Assembly (NCBI GenBank): GCA_004293285.1
Contig: RDYF01000032.1
Location: 1-45,338, forward strand
DNA from: Verrucomicrobiota bacterium
GTDB taxonomy: Bacteria > Verrucomicrobiota > Verrucomicrobiia > Verrucomicrobiales > Akkermansiaceae
Direction: 5' to 3'
Length of the DNA stretch: 45,338 bases
Shown here: in pieces, positions 34,874 to 41,648 of the stretch
How positions within the stretch are numbered: position 1 is the stretch's first letter
How the letters are laid out: each line of letters starts with the position of its first letter
Program-made: the position numbers and the translations under genes
The notes under the pieces: model-generated
Database searches by the model: none
Seen by the model: only the letters and a program-made list of their open reading frames with translations
What the model was told of the DNA's origin: nothing

Positions 34874-35830
34874 ATGAAATCAACGAGAACGTTTCTAACG
34901 ATGAGTGCCGCAATGACTGCAACGGTTTTTGCTGGCAGCGTTTCCCCCCTAACGATGAACAATGAGTGCGAGTCGAAAGATGTTTTTGCCTCGGCCATTC
35001 GTCCTGTCAGCAATCCGACTTTATTTGACCTCGCTTTGCCAAGAACCAATGTTCATGCCATTTTTATGAATCAGCAAATGCCCAGTCGGGTCGCCACTGT
35101 AGGGGGGGGATCTGCTCCCTTGGGTGGTGATTTCCAAGTGTATGCTGTACAGTTCGAATACGCGTTGCATGATCGGCTTTCGGTCGTCGCAACGAAAGAT
35201 GGATATGTGAATTTCGATCCAGATACGACACTGAGCGACGAAAGTGGATTTGCCAATCTGGCGGCAGGTTTGAAGTATGCCATGATCTTCCAACCGGAAA
35301 ATGGTTTTGCTCTGAGTGGAACCGCTACTGTCGAGGTGCCAACCGGTAGTGACAGTGTGACCGAAGGAGAGGGAGACGGTGCTGTAAATCTCATCCTTTC
35401 CTCGCTGAAGGTCGCACAAGGCTGGCAATTCTCATCGGGAGCCGGTCTGCATTTGCCTTTTGATGGCGATGCAAATGCCGTGACTTCTTTTGTCAGCTCC
35501 CATGTCAGCTATCAAGTATGTCAGTACTTCATTCCTTTGTTAGAATGCAACTGGTATCACGTCGTTGATGAAGGGGATGGCAGCAATCGATTCAACGATC
35601 AAATTGGTGGCGCTTTGCCCAGTGTGATTGCTTTCGAAGGCGGCGATTTGCTCAATTGGGGTGCATCGAATGCGAAAGACAACGCCGACATCGTGACGAT
35701 GGCAGCAGGGTTTCGTTCATGCCTAAAAGAAAATGTTCAAGCTGGTATTGTCTATGAAGTGCCATTGACAGATCGGAATAAAAATTTGATGGATAGTCGA
35801 CTCACTGTGGACCTTGTTTGGAATTTTTAA
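34874..35830 (+). CDS. Predicted outer-membrane beta-barrel protein
   Basis: A 318-residue protein of no family I can name. It has a signal peptide (about 1-24, MKSTRTFLTMSAAMTATVFAGS), then alternating hydrophobic beta-strand patterns (FQVYAVQFEYAL, LSVVATKDGYVNF, FALSGTATVEVPTG, WQFSSGAGLHLP) and ends in Val-Trp-Asn-Phe, the terminal Phe expected of BAM-assembled barrels. It probably is a porin or transporter of short hydrophobic substrates. The ATG at 34874 is chosen because the signal peptide starts there. A run of eight G (35102-35109) falls at about codons 77-79. Overlapping inverted repeats lie upstream (34832-34855). A strong terminator follows. Confidence 0.75.
   Translation: MKSTRTFLTMSAAMTATVFAGSVSPLTMNNECESKDVFASAIRPVSNPTLFDLALPRTNVHAIFMNQQMPSRVATVGGGSAPLGGDFQVYAVQFEYALHDRLSVVATKDGYVNFDPDTTLSDESGFANLAAGLKYAMIFQPENGFALSGTATVEVPTGSDSVTEGEGDGAVNLILSSLKVAQGWQFSSGAGLHLPFDGDANAVTSFVSSHVSYQVCQYFIPLLECNWYHVVDEGDGSNRFNDQIGGALPSVIAFEGGDLLNWGASNAKDNADIVTMAAGFRSCLKENVQAGIVYEVPLTDRNKNLMDSRLTVDLVWNF
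35102..35109 (+). repeat. G8 tract in the outer-membrane protein gene
   Basis: Eight consecutive G residues inside the coding sequence, encoding Gly-Gly-Gly. The frame is open at the present length. Confidence 0.9.
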
Positions 35831-35840
35831 TTCCTTGTCA

Positions 35841-35874
35841 AATTGCCCGAAAGTTTTCTTTCGGGCAATTTTTT
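35841..35874 (+). terminator. Rho-independent terminator of the outer-membrane protein gene
   Basis: A perfect 13-bp stem (35841-35853 with 35858-35870) closes a TTTT loop and runs into a T tract (35869-35874). It begins 10 bp after the stop. The stretch to 36157 holds no gene I can support. Confidence 0.9.
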
Positions 35875-36157
35875 CTATTTTACCATAACTTGCAGCGATT
35901 TCATTCCAACATCACGTGATGAGTGGTGGAATTATGCAGCCAGCGATACGCCGTCATTGCTTCATGATGCACGCATCCGCATTCTCTTCTGTTGTGCTTG
36001 TTGGATGATGTTGATCCCTGATTAGGCAATCTCAGGATCATGGGACACGATACACGCTGCTTGGTTTGATCTCTTTGTAGAATGAATCACTCCTTGCTCA
36101 TCGCACTTCGCGGCTAATGATTGCTGTTCCCCTTACAGCCAAATCAGTCATCTTGGT

Positions 36158-36490
36158 CTAATCGCGCAATACCTTACCGCCGAGAGATAAGATGCGAGCA
36201 TTGCCTTTTGCCGCTTCCGCCTCAGCGATCTGACCGTCTTTCACATACATTTGCGAAAGCGCTGTCCATGCCAAGAGATCGTTGGGCTTGAGAGTTGTCG
36301 CTTGCAAGCCACAGCCAATCGCTTCTTTGAGCTGGCCGAGCTTCATCAAAGTCATGCCCAGCGCATGCCAGGCATCAAAGAAATCGGGCTTGAGAGCCAC
36401 GCATTCACGATACAACTGAGCAGCTTCGGTCAGCTCGCCGATGGCGAGATGACCGTTGGCTTCATCGAATCGTTCGTCCCATGGCTCCAT
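36158..36490 (-). CDS. Small TPR protein
   Basis: A 110-residue protein made of about two and a half tetratricopeptide repeats: AAQLYRECVALKPDFFDAWHALGMTLMKLGQLKEAIGCG and ATTLKPNDLLAWTALSQMYVKDGQIAEAEAAK show the W-G-Y-P spacing of the repeat. There is no signal peptide or membrane segment, so it is probably a cytoplasmic adaptor. It lies 6 bp after the PpiD-like gene on the minus strand and should share its transcript, so it may bind that protein or its clients; that is an inference from spacing only. Confidence 0.82.
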   Translation of the reverse strand: MEPWDERFDEANGHLAIGELTEAAQLYRECVALKPDFFDAWHALGMTLMKLGQLKEAIGCGLQATTLKPNDLLAWTALSQMYVKDGQIAEAEAAKGNARILSLGGKVLRD

Positions 36491-36496
36491 ATGAGT

Positions 36497-38128
36497 TTAC
36501 TCGGTGATCGTGGATGCCACACGGCGCTCTGCAAGCCATGCTTGGAAAGCGGTAAGATTCATTTGATCTTGGTAGCGACTGAGACCGGTAGATAGCATGG
36601 CATCGAAGCTAGGATCCTTCTCCACCTCGCGTTTTTCGACAAGTGCGACGTAGGTAGCGTCTTTACCAGTGACCAGTTCCGTGAGTGATCCTGGATTGAC
36701 ATATTGAGCCGCTGCGAAAAGGGATGGTGCTTCGCTTTGCCCTGTCGGGGTTTCGCCGTTTTTTAGATTGTTGAGAGACTGCACTTTTCGCTTCAGCTCA
36801 GAGGCAGCCTTGGCGAACGGAGTTTGGGCTTTCATTGCCTCTTCGATTTTCTTTTTGGTTTCTGCAGCTGCTGCTTGGAGCGCGGCACGACCTTTTTCAT
36901 CGATCCATTCAGCTTTGACTTGCTCCTTTGCTTCAGCAAAAGATTTTTCGCGAGATGCTTCCTCGGAGTCGAGACGAGCAATCAACCAATCGGCCTCGCC
37001 GACCGGAAAGCTGGAAGTGAAATGCGAAATGGGATCAGACGTGGTCTTCAAGTCAAACAACAACTCTTGGATGGTTTTCGTCGTCTTGCGAGGCGTGAGC
37101 TTCAATAGGGCGTCTGGGATGGTTGCGTTGGTGAAAGCGTCTGTCTTGGTGATGCTCCAGCCATACTTCTGTGCGAGTTTTTCCAGTTCACTCCCTTTGT
37201 TTTCTTCAATGTCCGCCAGCAAATCGTCCATTTTGGCTGCGACATCGAGCTCGGCTTTGCGTCGTTGTTCGAGGATTTTTTTGTCGGCGTCCGACATCTC
37301 CGGAGCTGGCTCTCCTTCCTTCGCAGGTTTGGGGGCTTGAGGCGCTTTTTCGGCACCTTTTGGATAAGTCGGGGAGGCGATGATGTAGGAAAACTTGCGT
37401 CGAACATCGGTGCGGTATTTTTCTTTGCGCAGCTCCCAGAAGCTCTTCAATTCCTCCTCTGACGGATTCATCGATTTGGTGTAGTCGGCGAGGGGAAGAG
37501 TGATGTAGCTGAGAGAAATCTTCTGCGACATGGCTTGAAAATTGGCTTTGATGTCCGCAGCTTTGACTTCGCTCGCCAGGCCCAGCACGCCCTGGATTTT
37601 TTCCATGGCAAGCATGTCGCGCACGAGCGAGATCAGATCCGCTTCCGTCATGCCACTCTTACCGAGGCTGTTCATGACAAAATTCTGGTAGCTCTCTTGA
37701 TTGAACTTTTTCGAGCTTGGGTTCGTTGGATCACTGTCCGCAAAAACGGAGCGCTCGCGGAGGAATGTTTGAACTTCCTCATCACCGGGGTGGATGCCGA
37801 ATTCTTGTGCTGCTTGTCTGAGGAAAAGTCGGTTGCTAAAAAAGCTCCGTTCAGCGGCTTCGGGTGAATTTGCTTTGGGGTCGCTCAGTGCCATGACAAA
37901 GCGGTAAAGGTCCATCGACTGATAAGAGGAAAGCTGCTGTGCCAGCTTGAGAGAGCTTGGACCGATGCGTTGAAACTCGTTGTAGTCGTAAGTGACGCCA
38001 TCGATTTGGATGCTTCCAGCGCCGGATTGGCGGAAAAAGCGTTCGGTATCCATCAACAGGAAGCCGATAAAAACTGCGACGAGTGCGGCGATGATGACGC
38101 CTGGGTATTTGCGAAGATTTTCAATCAT
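36497..38128 (-). CDS. PpiD/SurA-like membrane-anchored periplasmic chaperone
   Basis: A 543-residue protein with a single N-terminal membrane anchor (about 9-26), then a SurA-N-like helical chaperone domain (about 40-190, with FSNRLFLRQAAQEFGIHPGDEEVQ). A long charged helical middle follows, then a C-terminal helical segment. The layout is that of PpiD, which assists folding of exported proteins at the inner membrane. I see no convincing parvulin motif where the isomerase domain normally lies, between about 250 and 400; a Pro/Ala/Lys-rich stretch occupies part of it. It is therefore likely a chaperone without isomerase activity. It is divergent from avtA (196 bp apart) and is followed by a TPR gene. 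Confidence 0.8.
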   Translation of the reverse strand: MIENLRKYPGVIIAALVAVFIGFLLMDTERFFRQSGAGSIQIDGVTYDYNEFQRIGPSSLKLAQQLSSYQSMDLYRFVMALSDPKANSPEAAERSFFSNRLFLRQAAQEFGIHPGDEEVQTFLRERSVFADSDPTNPSSKKFNQESYQNFVMNSLGKSGMTEADLISLVRDMLAMEKIQGVLGLASEVKAADIKANFQAMSQKISLSYITLPLADYTKSMNPSEEELKSFWELRKEKYRTDVRRKFSYIIASPTYPKGAEKAPQAPKPAKEGEPAPEMSDADKKILEQRRKAELDVAAKMDDLLADIEENKGSELEKLAQKYGWSITKTDAFTNATIPDALLKLTPRKTTKTIQELLFDLKTTSDPISHFTSSFPVGEADWLIARLDSEEASREKSFAEAKEQVKAEWIDEKGRAALQAAAAETKKKIEEAMKAQTPFAKAASELKRKVQSLNNLKNGETPTGQSEAPSLFAAAQYVNPGSLTELVTGKDATYVALVEKREVEKDPSFDAMLSTGLSRYQDQMNLTAFQAWLAERRVASTITE

Positions 38129-38324
38129 GACAGAAACGGGATGGCAAGTTTGCTCGGAAGCGGGCGCGAGCGTAAATCAGGCAGGGGAAGAATCGCAACT
38201 TAAATTCGCAGAGATGCGTGGATTTTTTGAGTGCGCAATTCGTCACTTACTGACACCAACTCGCGACACTTCGTTTACTTGCTACTTGGCAAAAGGAAGC
38301 AACAGACCTAGGTTGGGTCCGCGA

Positions 38325-39620
38325 ATGAGTAAGGTATCTCCATGGGAGTTTTCGGAAATGGGCCTTCGCTTGGGCGGGGTGAGCGGGATTTCGGAGTTAA
38401 TGGACGACTTGGGGCATGCTCTGGTTACGGGCGGGGATCGGGTCAAAATGCTGGGAGGTGGTCAGCCCGCGATCATTCCGTCGATCGATCAACGGTGGCG
38501 CGAGCGTCTTGAGGAAATGCAAAAGAACAGCGAGGAGCTGATTCGAGCAGTCAGTCTCTATGATCCGCCGCGCGGAAATCCTGAGTTTTTGTCGGCACTT
38601 GCTGCCCTGCTTCGCCGCGAGTTGGGCTGGCAGATCAGTGCGGAAAACCTAGCCATCACTGCTGGCGGGCAAACGGCTTTTTTCTTTCTGTTCCACCTCT
38701 TGGCTGGAGTCATGCCTGATGGTCGACAAAAGAAAATTCTGCTGCCCTTGGTCCCTGAGTACATCGGTTACGCCAATCAGTCAGTTCGCGGTGATTTATT
38801 CCGTGCCTATCGGCCACGTGTGGAAGTGACCGGCCCTCATGAATTCAAGTATCGGGTAGATTTCGATGCCTTACAGATTACCGAAGACATCGCAGCCATT
38901 TGTGTTTCGCGTCCAACCAATCCTACGGGCAATGTTTTGACCGATGAAGAAATGACTCGATTGTCGATGTTGGCATCGACACACAATATCCCGTTGATTG
39001 TCGACAATGCCTACGGCGCGCCATTTCCCAATATCATTTTTACCGATGTGCAACCGGTTTGGAATGAACAGATGATCTTGACCCTCAGCCTTTCGAAGTT
39101 GGGTTTGCCCGGAACTCGCACGGGAATTGTCATCGCATCGCCGGAAATTGCTGCGGCTGTGGCGAATATGTCGGCCATTGTTGGTCTCGCCAATCCCAAT
39201 CTCGGCCAAGCCATCGTCAAGCCTATGATCGAATCAGGGGAAATTCTGCGCATGTCACGCGAAGTCATAAAGCCCTTTTATTTGGAGAAATCTCGTTTTG
39301 CGATCGATTGTGTGCTCGAAACTTTCGGCAATCGTTTTGAATACTACGTGCATCGTAGTGAAGGGGCTTTGTTCCTATGGCTGTGGTTTCCTGGATTGCC
39401 AATTACTTCGAAGCTGTTGTATGAACGACTCAAAAAGCGTGGAGTTCTGATCATCTCGGGACATTATTTTTTCTTTGGTTTGGACGAAGGCGACGATTGG
39501 AAGCATCGCGATGAGTGCTTGCGCATGACATTTACGATGTCGGAGGAAGTCGTTCGAGAGGGAATCAAGCTCATTGCCGAAGAAGTTTCCTTCGCAATGG
39601 ATGAGTCGAAAAGCGCTTAG
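38325..39620 (+). CDS. avtA: Valine--pyruvate aminotransferase AvtA
   Basis: A class I/II PLP-dependent aminotransferase, 431 residues from the ATG at 38325. The pyridoxal lysine is Lys258 in LSLSKLGLPGTRTG, Asp227 in VDNAYG contacts the pyridine nitrogen, and SRPTNPTGN (195-203) is the substrate-side motif. The C-terminal FFFGLDEGDDWKHRDECLRM region is characteristic of AvtA, which makes alanine from pyruvate with valine as donor. Longer in-frame readings upstream overlap the divergent ppiD-like gene and are rejected. No terminator is obvious before the tRNA genes. Confidence 0.92.
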   Translation: MSKVSPWEFSEMGLRLGGVSGISELMDDLGHALVTGGDRVKMLGGGQPAIIPSIDQRWRERLEEMQKNSEELIRAVSLYDPPRGNPEFLSALAALLRRELGWQISAENLAITAGGQTAFFFLFHLLAGVMPDGRQKKILLPLVPEYIGYANQSVRGDLFRAYRPRVEVTGPHEFKYRVDFDALQITEDIAAICVSRPTNPTGNVLTDEEMTRLSMLASTHNIPLIVDNAYGAPFPNIIFTDVQPVWNEQMILTLSLSKLGLPGTRTGIVIASPEIAAAVANMSAIVGLANPNLGQAIVKPMIESGEILRMSREVIKPFYLEKSRFAIDCVLETFGNRFEYYVHRSEGALFLWLWFPGLPITSKLLYERLKKRGVLIISGHYFFFGLDEGDDWKHRDECLRMTFTMSEEVVREGIKLIAEEVSFAMDESKSA

Positions 39621-39729
39621 AATCAATCGTTCCCCGAGCGATAGCAAAGAGGGTGGAAAAGAAATTTGATGATTGAGAAAAAATTGTCTTGTCAATTTTG
39701 TCGTGATGAGGCAATTTCGCCGCCCCGTT

Positions 39730-39803
39730 CGGGGCGTAGCTCAGCCTGGTAGAGCGCCTGCTTTGGGAGCAGGAAGTCGTCAGTTCGAATCTGGCCGCCC
39801 CGA
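39730..39803 (+). tRNA. tRNA-Pro (anticodon TGG)
   Basis: A 74-nt cloverleaf: acceptor CGGGGCG pairs with CGCCCCG, the D stem GCTC/GAGC is intact, the anticodon stem is CCTGC/GCAGG with loop TTTGGGA, and the T arm is GTCAG-TTCGAAT-CTGGC. The C1-G72 pair is typical of bacterial tRNA-Pro. CCA is not encoded. It lies in a tRNA pair with tRNA-Asn. Confidence 0.97.
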
Positions 39804-39884
39804 TCGTTGAAGTTTTTTCTTGCCTTGCGGTAAAAAAATCGACAACTTCGCCCGCGCCTTACGGCAGACAGTAAGGCAACCAAC
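39804..39884 (+). other. Hairpin-rich spacer between two tRNA genes
   Basis: The 81-bp spacer can fold twice: GAAGTT (39808-39813) with AACTTC (39844-39849) around a T-run/A-run, and a 7-bp stem 39856-39862 with 39871-39877. These probably reflect processing or spacer structure of the tRNA precursor; they are not a separate gene. Confidence 0.35.
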
Positions 39885-39959
39885 TCCGGTTTAGCTCAGC
39901 GGTAGAGCGGATGGCTGTTAACCATTAGGTCCTAGGTTCGAATCCTAGAACCGGAGCCA
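39885..39959 (+). tRNA. tRNA-Asn (anticodon GTT)
   Basis: Cloverleaf of 72 nt (39885-39956) plus encoded CCA (39957-39959): acceptor TCCGGTT pairs with AACCGGA, D stem GCTC/GAGC, anticodon stem GATGG/CCATT (one G-T pair) with loop CTGTTAA, and T arm CTAGG-TTCGAAT-CCTAG. It is followed by a terminator. Confidence 0.97.
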
Positions 39960-39963
39960 ATAA

Positions 39964-39998
39964 AAACCCTTAAGCCTCAACGGTTTGAGGGTTTTTTT
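39964..39998 (+). terminator. Rho-independent terminator of the tRNA pair
   Basis: Stem CCTCAA (39975-39980) with TTGAGG (39985-39990), extended outward by AAACCCT (39964-39970) against AGGGTTT (39988-39994) in an alternative fold, followed by a T tract (39992-39998). Confidence 0.75.
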
Positions 39999-40205
39999 GT
40001 TGTTGAGGTCTCAAAGGTCAGAAGTGCTATGCAGCGACATTGGAGTGGTTTCTAACGAAATTATTTTTCGACCACGCGATTAAATGGGGGGGGCGATCAG
40101 CTGATGAAAAAGACGAAGTCGCGAATTCCTTTCGAGAAATCCCACAAATGATTGCAAGTTTTTGTAATATTTGCTTCTTTGCGGCAGTAAACCCTTAACC
40201 ACTCT

Positions 40206-41648
40206 ATGAAGCAAATCCGCAAACTCCACCATTGGCTCGCTAGCTGTGCGATCGCAGCAGTTAGCCTCGGAATCACAAATGCGCAAGACTGGCTTTCGCT
40301 GCCCGCGAAACCCGGAACCGCAAATGGCAAACGTGTTGTCCTGATCTCAGGGGACGAAGAATATCGCAGTGAAGAATCTTGCCCCATGCTGGCGAAGATC
40401 CTTAGTCAAAAGTATGGATACGATTGTGTCGTACTTTTTTCCATCAATCCTGATGGCGGATATATCGACTCCAATTTCCAGAAAAACATTCCCGGCACGG
40501 AAGCTTTGAAGTCGGCGGATTTGATGATCATTGGTACGCGCTTTCGTCAACTTCCCGATGACCAGTTGGCCAACATCGCTGCATTCTTGAACGCGGGGAA
40601 GCCCGTCATGGGATTCCGCACGGCGACGCATGCATTCACTGGTTCTGCGAAAACAGGCAATTTTGAGTGGTCGAAGTTTGGCCTCAACATTCTTGGCGAA
40701 CAGTGGGTTAGCCATCATGGCGATCACAAAAAACAAGGCACACGCAGTGTCGTGGAGTCGGAACATGCCAAGCATGCCGTGCTCTCGGGAGTCGGCGAAA
40801 TTTTTGGTACGACCGATGTTTACGGCGTTGCTAATCTCGACCAAAAAGCGGCCACCGTGCTGCTGCGTGGCGCGGTGACGGAATCGCTCAATCCTTTGTC
40901 GAAAAACATCGATGGCCCCAAGAATAATCCAATGATGCCCATCGCTTGGTTGCGTGAATACACCGCACCGAATGGCACGTCAAAGGGCAAGGCTTTTTGC
41001 ACGACCATGGGCGCTGCCACTGATTTTGCCGATGAAAACCTGCGTCGGTTGTTTGTCAATGTGGTGCACCATCTGACGGGTCGCAAGATTCCTGCGAATG
41101 CCGACGTTGACTTTGTGGATCCCTTCAAGCCCTCCGAGTATGGCTTCATTCAAGACGGCAATTTTTTCAAAACCCGCAACTTGAAGCCTTCCGACTTTGC
41201 GCTGGGCAAGAGTGCCTCCACAACGGCTCACACTGGCCCTAAGAAAACGGTTCCCAATGCAAGTCATGCACCGGAACAAGATCCGCCTGCCGCAGGAGCG
41301 ATGGCTTCACAAAAAGTGTCTGCTCCGAAAAAAGGCGAGCGCCTGGTCTTCATCGGCAATGGACTGGCGGAACGCGACACTTATTACAGCCGCTTCGAAA
41401 CCGAGCTGCACCTGCGTTTCCCGCAGCAGCAACTTTTCGTACGCAACATGGCGCGCCCCGGTGACACTCCTGGCTTCCGCCCGCATCCTTCTCGCAATTC
41501 CCAGTGGGCTTTCCCTGGTGCTGATAAGTTCCGACCCGAGTTCAAGCCCCACACCGGTAATGGATTTTTCCCGAATCCCGATCAGTGGCTGCCGATCGCG
41601 TCGCCAACTACGAAGCCGAGCTCGAAGCCTTCGTGCTTCATACCATGA
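40206..41648 (+). CDS. ThuA-domain protein with truncated SGNH domain: 5' part of a broken large gene
   Basis: A 480-residue reading frame with a signal peptide (about 1-26, ending in NAQ), then a ThuA-like glutamine-amidotransferase-fold domain (about 42-300, with VVLISGDEEYRSEE, IIGTRFRQL, GFRTATHAF) and a linker. From residue 377 an SGNH-hydrolase domain begins (RLVFIGNGLAERDTYYSRFETELHL, NMARPGDTPGFRPH). After GFFPNPDQWL the frame runs into about 13 meaningless residues and stops. The missing part of the domain continues in another frame at 41585, so this is the 5' part of a single ThuA-SGNH-dehydrogenase gene split by a frameshift. The ThuA part alone is intact and could still fold. Confidence 0.8.
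   Translation: MKQIRKLHHWLASCAIAAVSLGITNAQDWLSLPAKPGTANGKRVVLISGDEEYRSEESCPMLAKILSQKYGYDCVVLFSINPDGGYIDSNFQKNIPGTEALKSADLMIIGTRFRQLPDDQLANIAAFLNAGKPVMGFRTATHAFTGSAKTGNFEWSKFGLNILGEQWVSHHGDHKKQGTRSVVESEHAKHAVLSGVGEIFGTTDVYGVANLDQKAATVLLRGAVTESLNPLSKNIDGPKNNPMMPIAWLREYTAPNGTSKGKAFCTTMGAATDFADENLRRLFVNVVHHLTGRKIPANADVDFVDPFKPSEYGFIQDGNFFKTRNLKPSDFALGKSASTTAHTGPKKTVPNASHAPEQDPPAAGAMASQKVSAPKKGERLVFIGNGLAERDTYYSRFETELHLRFPQQQLFVRNMARPGDTPGFRPHPSRNSQWAFPGADKFRPEFKPHTGNGFFPNPDQWLPIASPTTKPSSKPSCFIP

Noticed and set aside
35843..36025. 60-residue frame after the outer-membrane protein gene
   Set aside because: Its start is inside the terminator hairpin and the peptide has no signal, domain or ribosome-binding site.
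39692..39883. Minus-strand frame of 63 residues across the tRNA-Pro gene
   Set aside because: It is the antisense of tRNA-Pro; such frames (GGQIRTDDFLLPKQALYQAELRPERG-like) are recurrent artefacts of tRNA loci, not proteins.
40086..40093. G8 run upstream of the ThuA gene as a promoter-length switch
   Set aside because: It lies about 112 bp before the start, and I could not place -35 and -10 elements around it, so the idea has no direct support.
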